Shown here piece by piece: positions 1 to 7,792 of a DNA stretch of 23,252 bases (positions are counted from its first letter, which is position 1; each line of letters starts with the position of its first letter). The stretch is from Hallerella sp963629575 (GTDB lineage: Bacteria > Fibrobacterota > Fibrobacteria > Fibrobacterales > Fibrobacteraceae). The stretch is from NCBI GenBank assembly GCA_963629575.1, contig CAVGIM010000051.1:1-23252 (forward strand), in the 5' to 3' direction. The translations under genes and the position numbers were made by a program. The notes under the pieces are model-generated. The model saw nothing but the letters and a program-made list of their open reading frames with translations. It had not been told where the DNA came from and did not search any database.

Positions 1-21
1 GCAAGGCAGAAAATTTAGACG

Positions 22-44
22 GCCTCCCTCGCGGGAGGCTTTTT
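22..44 (+). terminator. Rho-independent terminator of the upstream rightward gene
   Basis: A perfect 7-bp stem (GCCTCCC / GGGAGGC) with a 4-base TCGC loop is followed by TTTTTCGTTTTT on the plus strand. It would end a rightward gene lying left of the window. Positions 1-18 can be read as the last five codons and a TAG stop of such a gene, but the frame cannot be confirmed from so little sequence. The stretch between here and the rplI stop at 204 holds this terminator, the one at 157-181 and an AT-rich spacer; I see no gene in it. Confidence 0.8.
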
Positions 45-156
45 CGTTTTTGCGGGACTGTCGAATCACGGCTGTGTTGCATTGACAACTTGAAACCGCC
101 TTTACATAAAAATGCAGTTTTTGCAACTTTTATTTTTCCAAAGCATTTAAAACAGC

Positions 157-181
157 GCAAGCCGCCCGTCGGGCGGCTTGC
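157..181 (-). terminator. Terminator of the rpsF-rpsR-rplI operon
   Basis: A perfect 11-bp inverted repeat (GCAAGCCGCCC / GGGCGGCTTGC) with a 3-base loop lies 23 bases past the rplI stop codon. Read on the minus strand it is followed by GCTGTTTTAAA, a short and imperfect T-run. The very stable stem and its position make it the likely operon terminator. The symmetric stem could also stop transcription coming from the left. Confidence 0.7.
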
Positions 182-203
182 CTTTCAGAAATTCAGAACT
201 GAA

Positions 204-650
204 TTAGTCGGCCTTGACGACCCAGACCTTCACTTCCGCGGAAACGTCCCCGAAAACCTTCACGGAAACCGGATAGACGCCGAGCTGCTTGATAGGCTCC
301 GCAAGCGCGATTTGCGCACGGGAAACCTTCACGCCCTGCTTCGTGATTTCGTCCGCGATATCCGCAGCGGAAACGGAACCGTAAAGACGTTCGCCTTCGA
401 CAACGCGACGGGAGAGGTTCACGGTCACTTCGGCGAGCTTCGCCGCGACTTCGCGAGCCTTGCCCAGTTCCTTGTTGAAGAGGGCTTCCATCGCTTCGCG
501 GTTTTCGACGATTTTCTTCTTCGCATCTTCCGTAGCGCGGATTGCGAGCTTTTTCGGGAAAAGGTAGTTGAGCGCGTAACCGTTCTTTACCTTGACCACG
601 TCCATCATGTTGCCCAGATTCGGCACATTGGCTTTGAGAATAACTTCCAT
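204..650 (-). CDS. rplI: 50S ribosomal protein L9
   Basis: The 148-residue product is full length for L9, which binds 23S rRNA at the base of the L1 stalk and spans subunits with a long helix. The N-terminal MEVILKANVPNLGNMMDVV followed by VKNGYALNYLFPK is the L9 signature, although many L9 proteins have G where this one has A and N in the first part. The central charged helix (about residues 45-75) and the C-terminal domain ending in KVWVVKAD follow in the expected order. An AAGGAG Shine-Dalgarno at 656-661 overlaps the rpsR stop and lies 5 bases before the ATG, which fixes the start. It is the last gene of a three-gene leftward ribosomal operon with rpsF and rpsR, a widespread bacterial arrangement. 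Confidence 0.96.
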   Translation of the reverse strand: MEVILKANVPNLGNMMDVVKVKNGYALNYLFPKKLAIRATEDAKKKIVENREAMEALFNKELGKAREVAAKLAEVTVNLSRRVVEGERLYGSVSAADIADEITKQGVKVSRAQIALAEPIKQLGVYPVSVKVFGDVSAEVKVWVVKAD

Positions 651-655
651 TTTTA

Positions 656-661
656 CTCCTT
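656..661 (-). promoter_or_regulatory. Shine-Dalgarno of rplI
   Basis: AAGGAG on the minus strand, 5 bases from the rplI ATG and overlapping the TAA of rpsR by two bases. It shows that this organism does use canonical Shine-Dalgarno initiation, which matters when judging the genes that lack one. Confidence 0.85.
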
Positions 662-911
662 AGCGCAACGTATCTGCGACGAACGGCAAGATAGCCATGT
701 GACGGGCACGCTTGATAGCCTCGACCAGCATACGCTGGTACTTGGCGCTCGTACCGGAAATGCGGCGCGGGATGATCTTGCCGCGTTCGGAAATGAAGCG
801 GCGGAGGACCTTTTCGTCCTTGTAATCGATAAATTCGATCTTGTTCTCGGTGAACCAGCAGGTCTTCTTGCGGCGAACGCGAGAATTGTTCTTCTTGTCT
901 TCGAAAGCCAT
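660..911 (-). CDS. rpsR: 30S ribosomal protein S18
   Basis: The 83-residue product is a typical small S18, which forms a heterodimer with S6 on the platform of the 30S subunit. The core runs FIDYKDEKVLRRFISERGKI and then PRRISGTSAKYQRML and EAIKRARHMAILPFV, all standard S18 blocks. The N-terminus is lysine- and arginine-rich with one cysteine (KKTCWF). The ATG overlaps the last base of the rpsF TAA stop, so translation is probably coupled to rpsF. The short gap and Shine-Dalgarno before rplI show it is the middle gene of the operon. Confidence 0.97.
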   Translation of the reverse strand: MAFEDKKNNSRVRRKKTCWFTENKIEFIDYKDEKVLRRFISERGKIIPRRISGTSAKYQRMLVEAIKRARHMAILPFVADTLR

Positions 912-1276
912 TATTCTGCATCTCCTTCTTCAGCGTCGATCGGAGTCACGTCTTCGGTCTGGCTCAGGTTCTTGTCGTAGATGACTTCCGTCATCGGATA
1001 ATCCGCGAGGGTCATCCAGCGGAGAACGTTTTCGTCGAGCTTGAAAATGTGCTCCAGCTCGGCGACCACGGAGGATTCCGCCTTGTAGTAGAAAATCACA
1101 TAGTAGCCGTGGCTCTTGTGGTTGATTTCGTAAGCGAGCTTGCGCTTGCCCCAGTCGTCGCGGCGAACGATTTCGCCGGCAGCGGTAATCTTGTCGGCAA
1201 AGCTCTGCACTTCGGACGCGATCACGTCGTCGGAGAGCATGGCATCGAGGACCACCATCGTCTCGTATTGTCTCAT
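911..1276 (-). CDS. rpsF: 30S ribosomal protein S6
   Basis: The 121-residue product has the S6 start MRQYETMVVLDAMLSDD, the block WGKRKLAYEINHKSHGYYV and the C-terminal FKLDENVLRWMTL, all characteristic of S6. An acidic tail (DAEEGDAE) follows, as in many S6 proteins. S6 pairs with S18 on the 30S platform. The gene leads the rpsF-rpsR-rplI operon and is preceded by a promoter with a good -35 box and a roughly 60-base structured leader. The Shine-Dalgarno is modest (AAAGGGA, about 4 bases from the ATG). Confidence 0.97.
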   Translation of the reverse strand: MRQYETMVVLDAMLSDDVIASEVQSFADKITAAGEIVRRDDWGKRKLAYEINHKSHGYYVIFYYKAESSVVAELEHIFKLDENVLRWMTLADYPMTEVIYDKNLSQTEDVTPIDAEEGDAE

Positions 1277-1287
1277 AATATCCCTTT

Positions 1288-1339
1288 GGACTTCAGCCCG
1301 TGCCCACCATGGACACAGGAGGGCCCCACTTTCATGGGG
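1288..1339 (-). promoter_or_regulatory. Structured 5' leader of the rpsF operon
   Basis: On the minus strand the leader can fold into three consecutive hairpins: CCCCA/TGGGG at 1324-1339, GTGTCC/GGGCAC with a 5-base loop at 1300-1316, and GGGC-TGAA-GTCC at 1288-1299, the last two directly adjacent and able to stack. Leaders of rpsF operons in many bacteria are known to bind the S6:S18 dimer and autoregulate the operon. That this leader does so is an inference from position and foldability only. Confidence 0.35.
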
Positions 1340-1345
1340 AACCCA

Positions 1346-1374
1346 AATTTAGCAAAAAAAGCGAAATCCGTCAA
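1346..1374 (-). promoter_or_regulatory. Sigma70-like promoter of the rpsF operon
   Basis: On the minus strand a TTGACG -35 box (1374-1369) is separated by exactly 17 bases from a TAAATT -10 box (1351-1346), which continues as TAAATTTG. Predicted transcription starts near 1339, giving a leader of about 62 bases. The -35 box overlaps the stop codon of the upstream leftward gene. This is the best two-box promoter in the window. Confidence 0.65.
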
Positions 1375-2162
1375 ATGTTCAGGATAAAGGCGAGCAAAAC
1401 GGCCTCGCCCCAGGAGTTCGAGCTTTCCGAAAAGTAGTTGTGCGCGAAAAATTCGAGCACTATCCAGCCGCCGAGGAAATGGTTCTTCAGGTAGTCCCAG
1501 TGGTTCCGCAGGTTGAAGCCAAATCCGAGCGAAACCGAGAGCTGCCCGACATTCGCCAGGTTGTATTCCAGCCCGAACGCCCCGGAAAGCGCCCAGTCCC
1601 TTGCGAAGCGGTAACCCGCCCCGAATTCCATCCCGCCCGAAAAGCCGTCGAGGCCATACTCGTTGTCGCAGCCGGCCGCACTCTTCCTTTCCTCGTCGGT
1701 CACGCCGAAACGGTTCGACGAAACGCCGTTCGTCTTGCGAATTTCCGAGAGGCTCGTCGTTTCGAACCCAAAAGTCGGCGACGCGTAGAAAGAGAGGTTC
1801 GAATCCGCCACGAAATGCAACCGCAGGTGCGTATGGTATCTCTGGTAGATCATCGAATAGCGATCGTCGATGTCTCCGCCATACATCCGGACGGAAAATC
1901 CCGCGCTCAGGAACTTCGCATAGTAATATTCCATGGTCCCCTGCCACTGGACAAGCGTATTGCAGTGCTTTCCGCTCGGAAAGAGCGAGCCTAGCCCGAG
2001 CCCCACGCCGATTCCCTTCTGCTGGAAACTGGTCTCGTGCGGAAGCGGAAAACCGCCATCGACAACCTTCTGCGGGCGAAAGAACGAATTTCCCCCGCCT
2101 TCGGCAAACGCAAGCGGAGAGAGGAAAAGGGCAAGCGCGATGTTTCGAAAAAGGGGACGCAC
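1371..2162 (-). CDS. Exported beta-barrel-like outer membrane protein, function unknown
   Basis: The 263-residue product begins with a convincing signal peptide (basic MRPLFRN, then IALALFLSPLAFA with cleavage before EGGG). The rest alternates polar and aromatic/hydrophobic residues in glycine-rich strands (GIGVGLGLGSLFPSG, MEYYYAKFLSAGFSVRMYGG, LSVSLGFGFNLRN), the texture of an outer-membrane beta barrel, and it ends with a hydrophobic strand. I do not recognise a named family. The start is GTG at 2162, since an in-frame TAA lies only nine bases upstream. No Shine-Dalgarno is visible; a TAAATT element ends six bases before the GTG, so the message may be leaderless. It lies between fabF and the ribosomal operon, with fabF's terminator immediately before it. 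Confidence 0.8.
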   Translation of the reverse strand: MRPLFRNIALALFLSPLAFAEGGGNSFFRPQKVVDGGFPLPHETSFQQKGIGVGLGLGSLFPSGKHCNTLVQWQGTMEYYYAKFLSAGFSVRMYGGDIDDRYSMIYQRYHTHLRLHFVADSNLSFYASPTFGFETTSLSEIRKTNGVSSNRFGVTDEERKSAAGCDNEYGLDGFSGGMEFGAGYRFARDWALSGAFGLEYNLANVGQLSVSLGFGFNLRNHWDYLKNHFLGGWIVLEFFAHNYFSESSNSWGEAVLLAFILNI

Positions 2163-2168
2163 GCCGAA

Positions 2169-2174
2169 AATTTA
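2169..2174 (-). promoter_or_regulatory. Putative -10 element (TAAATT) before the outer membrane protein gene
   Basis: TAAATT read on the minus strand, six bases before the GTG start and just downstream of the fabF terminator. No good -35 box is visible. If real it would give a leaderless transcript. Confidence 0.35.
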
Positions 2175-2182
2175 GGAAATCC

Positions 2183-2210
2183 GAAAAAAGGCGCCCCGCA
2201 AGAGACGCCT
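2183..2210 (-). terminator. Rho-independent terminator of fabF
   Basis: On the minus strand AGGCGTCTC-TTGC-GGGGCGCCT forms a 9-bp stem if two G-U pairs are allowed, followed directly by six Ts (2188-2183). It lies about 20 bases past the fabF stop and insulates fabF from the next leftward gene. Confidence 0.85.
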
Positions 2211-2231
2211 AGTTTTCCTGTTTTCAGACGA

Positions 2232-3467
2232 TTATTTTTCGCGACCGAAAATGACCACGCTGTTGTGGCCGCCGAAGCCGAAGCTGTTCGACATCGCGTA
2301 GTCAAACTTGTGCTCCACGGCACCGTCCTTGCACACGTCGAGCGTAATCGCGGGATCCTGGTTTTCGACGTTCAGCGTCCCGTGCACCTTCTGGTCGATG
2401 AGAGACTTGATCGTGATGATGCCCTCGATAGCGGACGCGGCGCCGAGCATGTGCCCGATCATCGATTTCGACGAATTGATCTTCAGGTTCCGGGTGTTTC
2501 CCTTGTAAATTTCGCCAATCGCCTTGCATTCGGCGACATCCCCGAGCGGCGTCGAGGTGCCGTGCGTGTTGATGTAGCCGACCTGTTCCGGTTCGAGTTT
2601 CGCGTCGCGGAGAGCGTTTTCGATGGCGAGCTTCACCCCGGCACCGTCTTCGCGCGGAGCGGTAATGTGGTGCGCGTCTGCGGAAAGTCCGACGCCCGCA
2701 ATGGTCGCGTAGATTTTCGCCCCGCGGGCTTCCGCGTGTTTCCGGCTTTCGAGAACCATCACCGCGGAACCTTCCCCGATGACGAATCCGTCGCGGTCCT
2801 TGTCGAACGGACGGGAAGCGCGAGCCGGATCGTCGTTTCTGCGGGAAAGAGCGTGCATATTCGCAAAGCCCGAAAGCGAAACCGGAGTGACCGCTTCTTC
2901 CGTTCCACCGGCGATCATCACGTCGGCGCGTCCCAGGCGGATCTGGTCCGCGGCGGCGATAATCGCATGGTTCGACGAAGCGCAGGCGGAAGTCGTCACA
3001 AAGTTCGGTCCCATGAATCCCAGGCGAATGGAGATTTCGCCTGTCGCCATGTTCGTGATGGACATCGGGATAAAGAACGGAGAGACGCGGCGCGGTCCCT
3101 TGGTCGCAAGCACCGCCGAGCCGTCATAGTAGATGTCCATGCCGCCCATGCCCGAAGCGACAATCACGCCTGCGCGGGACTTATCTACCTTTTCGAGATC
3201 GAGACCCGAATTATCGACCGCGTGGAGAGCCGCATAGACCGCATAGCGGATGTTCCGGGAATAGCGTTTCTGGTCGCGGGCGTTAAAGTAGGCGGAATCG
3301 TCAAAATCCTTGACTTCCGACGCGAAATGCACATCGTAGGCGGAAGTGTCCATCTTTTCGATGTTCGACACGCCGGACTTTCCGGCGAGAATGTTCGCCC
3401 ACAGCGCATCCGGAGTATTCCCGAGGGAAGAGACGCAGCCCATGCCCGTAATCACAACTTCTTCCAT
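2232..3467 (-). CDS. fabF: Beta-ketoacyl-[acyl-carrier-protein] synthase II
   Basis: The 411-residue product is a condensing enzyme that elongates acyl-ACP with malonyl-ACP in type II fatty acid synthesis. The catalytic triad is complete: Cys162 in TTSACASSNH, His302 in NTHGTSTPLGD and His339 in KSMIGHMLGAAS, and the C-terminal SNSFGFGGHN loop is present. Length is normal for FabF. Two ATG codons are candidates, at 3473 and 3467. AAGGA (3478-3474) abuts the first with no spacing but sits 6 bases from the second, so I chose the second. The gene stands alone, transcribed leftward, with its own terminator and no acpP or fabG nearby in this window. FabB-like specificity cannot be excluded, but FabF is the better name. 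Confidence 0.93.
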   Translation of the reverse strand: MEEVVITGMGCVSSLGNTPDALWANILAGKSGVSNIEKMDTSAYDVHFASEVKDFDDSAYFNARDQKRYSRNIRYAVYAALHAVDNSGLDLEKVDKSRAGVIVASGMGGMDIYYDGSAVLATKGPRRVSPFFIPMSITNMATGEISIRLGFMGPNFVTTSACASSNHAIIAAADQIRLGRADVMIAGGTEEAVTPVSLSGFANMHALSRRNDDPARASRPFDKDRDGFVIGEGSAVMVLESRKHAEARGAKIYATIAGVGLSADAHHITAPREDGAGVKLAIENALRDAKLEPEQVGYINTHGTSTPLGDVAECKAIGEIYKGNTRNLKINSSKSMIGHMLGAASAIEGIITIKSLIDQKVHGTLNVENQDPAITLDVCKDGAVEHKFDYAMSNSFGFGGHNSVVIFGREK

Positions 3468-3541
3468 TTTCATTCCTTTTGTTTTGGGTGACGGACCGTC
3501 CCGAAAGACGACCGGATTTTCAAGACAACGCGTTAAATTTA

Positions 3542-3549
3542 TAAATTTG
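3542..3549 (+). promoter_or_regulatory. Putative -10 element (TAAATTTG) before orn
   Basis: TATAAATTTG lies in the AT-rich 89-bp divergent region between fabF and orn. The TAAATT hexamer ends nine bases before the orn ATG, the same spacing as at 11500. A second, palindromic copy (TAAATTTA, 3534-3541) could serve fabF on the other strand. A clear -35 box is lacking. Confidence 0.4.
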
Positions 3550-3556
3550 GAATTAA

Positions 3557-4135
3557 ATGAGTATTCAAAACAGAACCGCTCCCAATCTGGTCTGGATGGA
3601 TCTGGAAATGTCCGGTCTCGACCCGGAACGCGACGTTATCCTGGAGATTGCGACAATCGTAACGGACCCGAACCTGAAAATCCTCGGCGAAGGTCCGGTC
3701 ATCGCCATCCGCCAGCCGGAAAACGTCCTGAACGGCATGGACGAATGGAACACGCGGCATCATACGCAGAGCGGTCTTATCTCGAGGGTCAGGCACTCCC
3801 CCTACAGCCTCGCCGACGCCGAAGACGTCACGCTCCAGTTCATCCGGCAGTTTACCGTGAAGCACGACAGGGAGCACAGCGGCAACCTCCTCTGCGGAAA
3901 CTCCATCACGCAGGACAGGCGCTTCCTGTATAAATACATGCCGAAGATTTCGAGCTGGCTCAACTACCGGAACATCGACGTTTCGTCCATCAAGGAACTT
4001 GCGTTCCGCTGGTTTCCGAACCTTTCCGAATTCCGGAAGGAAGAGCGTCACCAGGCGCTAGACGACATCCGGGAAAGCATCGCGGAACTTGAATACTACC
4101 GAAAGACCATCTTCCATCTCGCGCCGAAAGGATGA
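3557..4135 (+). CDS. orn: Oligoribonuclease (3'-5' exoribonuclease, DEDDh)
   Basis: The 192-residue product degrades short RNA oligonucleotides in the cytoplasm. Exo I motif WMDLEMSGLDPERD (Asp15, Glu17) and the following ILEIATIVTD are nearly diagnostic for Orn. Exo II includes CGNSITQDRRFL (Asp120), and the C-terminal HQALDDIRESIAELEYY carries the DEDDh histidine (His165) and last aspartate. Length is close to the usual 180-190 residues. The stop overlaps the ATG of the next gene (ATGA), so it is probably coupled to the transpeptidase gene and lgt. The ATG has only a weak GGAA upstream. Confidence 0.95.
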   Translation: MSIQNRTAPNLVWMDLEMSGLDPERDVILEIATIVTDPNLKILGEGPVIAIRQPENVLNGMDEWNTRHHTQSGLISRVRHSPYSLADAEDVTLQFIRQFTVKHDREHSGNLLCGNSITQDRRFLYKYMPKISSWLNYRNIDVSSIKELAFRWFPNLSEFRKEERHQALDDIRESIAELEYYRKTIFHLAPKG

Positions 4136-5364
4136 CTTTTCCGAGACGACCCCTGCCGCGCAAATGGCGCCTTTTCAACCGGGTCGTACTCCTGGTTCTT
4201 GCTCTTTCGGCTCTCCTCCAGTGCGGACGTTGCGCACTCCGGGATTCCGACGGGGAAAATTTTGATGAACGTCTCGCCGAAGCACGGGTCGAAAACCTTC
4301 CCGAACGCGAACTTTCCGATTCCGCCAAGGCGCCTTTTCTCGGGAACGCCGTCCGGGAGATAAACCTCGAACACGTCTATGCCCAGAGAGATACGGGGCT
4401 TGCGCATCTGATGGACACGTTCCTCCGGCGCTACCGCCCACAGGACGCTCTCTACCTTGCGGTCGATCCCGGGACAAACGAAATCGTCGCCTGGGGCGAA
4501 CGCAAGGACGACGCCGTGCAGATAGAACCGGACTACCTTTCCCGCGCGACATTCCCCGCGGCAAGCCTTGCAAAGACAGTCACCATCGCGGCGGCATTCG
4601 ATTCGAAGCGATACGCGACGCACTCCGAAATTCCGATGATCGGTCGCGCGCACACGCTCTACCGCCAACAGCTCAAGGTTCCCGAAAGCTACCGCGGACC
4701 GGTCGTGCCGGTTCACGAAGCATACGCCAAGTCCTACAATCCGCCGATAGCGCTCATCGGCATGAACGTCGGAACGAAGAAGCTCAAAGCCGCGGCGGAA
4801 AAGCTCGGATTCAACCGGAACTTTCCCGGGAATGTCCCGGAGAAGAGCCGCTACAACCCGCCCGATTCCGGTTACGCGCTCGCGGAAGTCGCCAGCGGAT
4901 TCACGCAGGACGTGACGCTTTCCCCGTTACAGGCCGCGGGAATCGTCCGGGCAATCCTGCAAGGGAAGCCTCTCGAAATCCCGTGGGAACGAAACGGCGC
5001 CGCGGGACACGCTCCCAAGATTCCCGTAAAACTCGATGTGGAAAGCTTTTCGAAAAACGCCTACCAGGGAATGCGGCTTTCGATGATTTCGACAGCGACA
5101 GTCGGAACCGCCAAAAAGCAAATGAGCACGCGGAACATCTCGCGGAAGTTCTTTTCGGACCTAGACATCGGCGGAAAGACGGGATCGCTCGACGGCGAAG
5201 ATCCCAAAGGCCGCTACGACTGGTTCATGGGTTTCGCCAAGAGCCGGACAAATCCCGACAAGGCGATTGTGATCGTCGTGATGCAGGTTCACGGAGAGAT
5301 GCGCACGCAGACATCGACCCAGATCGCCGCGCTTCTCGTCAACTACTGGGCAAAGGAGAAATAA
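4132..5364 (+). CDS. Penicillin-binding protein, transpeptidase domain
   Basis: The 410-residue product has an N-terminal membrane anchor (about residues 13-30, after a basic stretch) and a periplasmic transpeptidase domain that would cross-link peptidoglycan. All three active-site motifs are present: SLAK (Ser145-Lys148), SYN (201-203) and KTG (349-351, in GGKTGSLDG). There is no glycosyltransferase domain and little room for a dimerisation domain, so it is shorter than a standard PBP2 or PBP3. The segment ALLQC near residue 31 does not satisfy a good lipobox. The ATG overlaps the orn stop (ATGA), and its own stop overlaps the lgt start (TAATG), so the three genes form one unit. Its exact role (elongation, division or minor) cannot be told. 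Confidence 0.88.
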   Translation: MTFPRRPLPRKWRLFNRVVLLVLALSALLQCGRCALRDSDGENFDERLAEARVENLPERELSDSAKAPFLGNAVREINLEHVYAQRDTGLAHLMDTFLRRYRPQDALYLAVDPGTNEIVAWGERKDDAVQIEPDYLSRATFPAASLAKTVTIAAAFDSKRYATHSEIPMIGRAHTLYRQQLKVPESYRGPVVPVHEAYAKSYNPPIALIGMNVGTKKLKAAAEKLGFNRNFPGNVPEKSRYNPPDSGYALAEVASGFTQDVTLSPLQAAGIVRAILQGKPLEIPWERNGAAGHAPKIPVKLDVESFSKNAYQGMRLSMISTATVGTAKKQMSTRNISRKFFSDLDIGGKTGSLDGEDPKGRYDWFMGFAKSRTNPDKAIVIVVMQVHGEMRTQTSTQIAALLVNYWAKEK

Positions 5365-6236
5365 TGCCGAACTACAGCTGGTGGAATCTCGTCCCGACAC
5401 ATTTCGACGGTGTCGCCATACACCTCGGAAGCTTTCCCGTGCATTGGTACGGCCTCATGTACCTGTTTGCGTTCGCCACCTGCTACGCGGTCATCTGGAA
5501 GATGAACGTCAAGCGGAATATAGGCATCACGAAGCCCCAGATGGACAGCTTCGTCACCTGGGTCATTGCGGGGATTCTCGTCGGCGCGAGGCTTGGCTAT
5601 GTCCTCTTCTACAACCCGTCGCACTATCTTTCGAACCCGCTCGAAATCGTCGCGCCTTTCCGCTACAGCGCGGAGCAGGGGCTTTACTTTGTCGGGATTT
5701 CCGGCATGTCGTATCACGGAGGCCTCATCGGGGCGATTCTCTTTGGAATCATCGGGATGAAGCGGAACAGGCTCCCGGTCTGGGAAACGCTCAACCTCGG
5801 ATTTCTCGCGGTCCCGCTCGGCTACAGCTGGGGACGCTGGGGAAACTTCGTGAACGGAGAGCTCTACGGGGAGGTGACCACGAGCCCCATCGGAATGCTC
5901 TTTCCGCTCGCCCACGACCTGCAGCTCCGCCACCCGTCGCAGCTCTACGAAATGGTTTTCGAAGGCGTCATCCTCTTCGTCCTTCTCTTCGCTCTCGGCC
6001 ACCGCAAGGTTTTCCGGAAGCAGATGCTCCCGCTCTACCTCATGGGCTACGGCGCGTTCCGCTTCTTCATCGAGTTTTTCCGCCACCCGGACAGCTTTCT
6101 CGGGCGCAACGACCTTTTCGGCATGAGCCGCGGGCAGTCGCTCTGCATTCTCATGATCCTTCTCGGCATCGCGCTTTTCGTCTGGGAGCACCGTCGGGAA
6201 ACCAGAAAGGAGAAAGAAGAAAGCAGAAAGTTCTAG
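5364..6236 (+). CDS. lgt: Prolipoprotein diacylglyceryl transferase
   Basis: The 290-residue integral membrane enzyme transfers diacylglycerol from phosphatidylglycerol to the lipobox cysteine of prolipoproteins. The Lgt signature GRWGNFVNGELYGE (157-170) is intact, as is the YHGGLIG segment (117-123), and several hydrophobic helices are evident from about residue 28 to the end. The C-terminus is a charged cytoplasmic tail (RRETRKEKEESRKF). The ATG shares a base with the upstream TAA and follows an AGGAG Shine-Dalgarno at good spacing, so the start is firm. A longer in-frame reading upstream of 5364 is out of register with the transpeptidase gene and is not coding. Confidence 0.96.
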   Translation: MPNYSWWNLVPTHFDGVAIHLGSFPVHWYGLMYLFAFATCYAVIWKMNVKRNIGITKPQMDSFVTWVIAGILVGARLGYVLFYNPSHYLSNPLEIVAPFRYSAEQGLYFVGISGMSYHGGLIGAILFGIIGMKRNRLPVWETLNLGFLAVPLGYSWGRWGNFVNGELYGEVTTSPIGMLFPLAHDLQLRHPSQLYEMVFEGVILFVLLFALGHRKVFRKQMLPLYLMGYGAFRFFIEFFRHPDSFLGRNDLFGMSRGQSLCILMILLGIALFVWEHRRETRKEKEESRKF

Positions 6237-6277
6237 ATTTGGCACGCCCAATTCCCTAAACGCTCAAAGGTAACGCC

Positions 6278-7696
6278 GTGGAAATAGTCAACCAGTTCCT
6301 CGATTCCGCAGACAGTCTCGTCTGGGGCATTCCGCTCATCGTTTTCATTCTGCTCGTCGGGTTCGTGCTGACGATTCGCCTCGGATGCCTCCAGGTGATG
6401 AACCTGCACAACGCGCTCCGCTACGTCATCCACAACGAAAAGGAAGGCGAAGGCGAAGTTTCGAGCTTCGGCGCGCTCTGCACGGCGCTCGCCGCGACCA
6501 TTGGAACCGGCAACATCGTGGGCGTCGCGACGGCTATCGGAACCGGCGGACCGGGCGCCCTCTTCTGGATGGAAGTCGCCGCGTTTCTCGGCATGGCGAC
6601 AAAATACGCGGAAGGCGTTCTCGCGGTCAAATACCGGACGGTAAGCCCCGACGGAAAAATTCTCGGCGGACCGTTCTACTACATCGAGCACGGAATCAAG
6701 GAGCGTTTTGGCCTGAACTTCAAGTGGCTAGCGGTCCTCTTCGCGATATTCGGAACGCTCGCCGGGCTTCTCGGCATCGGAACGATTACGCAGGTAAACG
6801 GCATCACGTCCGCGGTGAACACGGTCATTCCGTCCGCGGAACTCTTCCGCTTCGGGGATTCCTCCATTTCGTATGCGACAGCGATTACCGGACTTTGCGT
6901 CACGCTGTGCGTCGCCTTCGTCATCATCGGCGGTCTCAAGCGGATTGCGAAAGTCGCGACGATCGTCGTTCCGTTCATGGCGATTTTCTATGTCCTCGTC
7001 TGCGGATTCTTTCTGCTCCTCAACTTCTCGCACATTTCCGAAGCCATCGAAACGATTGTCCGCGCAGCGTTCAATCCGTCCGCGGTCACGGGCGGTGTCG
7101 TAGGATCCGTCTTCATCGCGATGCAAAAGGGCATCGCCCGCGGCATCTTCTCGAACGAAGCGGGTCTCGGTTCCGCGCCTATCGCCGCCGCTGCCGCAAA
7201 GACCAAGGAACCGGTCCGGCAGGGACTTGTCTGCATGACGGGAACATTCTTCGACACGATCATCATCTGCACGATGACCGGGCTTTCGATAGTCATCACC
7301 GGAGCGTGGGACCCGAAGCTCGGTCTCGAAGGCGTAAACATCACGATGGAAGCGTTCCAGCGCGGCTTCGCGTTCTTGCCCCACGGAAGCGCCATCGCTC
7401 CCTACATCCTGACTATCTCCCTCATCTTCTTTGCGTTCACGACGATTCTCGGCTGGGCCTACTATTCCGAAAAGTGCCTGCAGTATCTCGTGGGCAGGGG
7501 TCGCACGCCGAAGCTCGTCTTCCGCTGGCTCTACGTGATAGCCGTCTTCATTGGACCGTATCTCACCGTGAGCGCGGTCTGGACCTGCGCAGACATTTTC
7601 AACGGCCTGATGGCGTTCCCGAACCTCGTTGCGCTGATTCTTCTGAGCGGCATCGTGATGCGCGAAACGAAACGCTTCTTCGGAAAGTTCCGGTAA
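6278..7696 (+). CDS. Sodium:alanine symporter family (AGCS) amino acid carrier
   Basis: The 472-residue polytopic membrane protein belongs to the alanine or glycine:cation symporter family (AlsT/DagA type), which imports small neutral amino acids with sodium. Diagnostic stretches are the N-terminal FGALCTALAATIGTGNIVGV, GGPGALFWMEVAAFLGMATKYAE, and RGIFSNEAGLGSAPIAAAA. About ten or more hydrophobic helices are spread through the sequence and the length is normal. The start is GTG at 6278 with AAAGG 8 bases upstream. A TAGATTTG element (6234-6241), overlapping the lgt stop, may be its -10 region, so the gene could be transcribed alone or from the lgt operon. Substrate cannot be fixed from sequence. 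Confidence 0.93.
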   Translation: MEIVNQFLDSADSLVWGIPLIVFILLVGFVLTIRLGCLQVMNLHNALRYVIHNEKEGEGEVSSFGALCTALAATIGTGNIVGVATAIGTGGPGALFWMEVAAFLGMATKYAEGVLAVKYRTVSPDGKILGGPFYYIEHGIKERFGLNFKWLAVLFAIFGTLAGLLGIGTITQVNGITSAVNTVIPSAELFRFGDSSISYATAITGLCVTLCVAFVIIGGLKRIAKVATIVVPFMAIFYVLVCGFFLLLNFSHISEAIETIVRAAFNPSAVTGGVVGSVFIAMQKGIARGIFSNEAGLGSAPIAAAAAKTKEPVRQGLVCMTGTFFDTIIICTMTGLSIVITGAWDPKLGLEGVNITMEAFQRGFAFLPHGSAIAPYILTISLIFFAFTTILGWAYYSEKCLQYLVGRGRTPKLVFRWLYVIAVFIGPYLTVSAVWTCADIFNGLMAFPNLVALILLSGIVMRETKRFFGKFR

Positions 7697-7702
7697 AAGT
7701 CG

Positions 7703-7724
7703 TTTCCGTGCTCCGACACGGGAA
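7703..7724 (+). terminator. Possible terminator hairpin after the symporter gene
   Basis: TTTCCGTG-CTCCGA-CACGGGAA gives an 8-bp stem with one G-U pair, seven bases past the symporter stop. Only TCCCCTTT follows, so the T-run is poor. A second weaker inverted repeat (ATTATCC / GGATAAT) lies at 7740-7762. Either or both may end the transcript. Confidence 0.35.
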
Positions 7725-7792
7725 TCCCCTTTCAGAGAGATTATCCAGTCAAGCCGGATAATGACCGTCTGCACCGCCCGGCAAAAACAACC

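Noticed and set aside
90..980. A 296-residue rightward open frame
   Set aside because: It is antisense to rplI and rpsR, both unmistakable, and crosses the operon terminator.
2037..3491. A 484-residue rightward open frame
   Set aside because: It lies antisense to fabF, which has a complete catalytic triad, and its translation is arginine-rich and low in complexity, typical of the opposite strand of a GC-rich gene.
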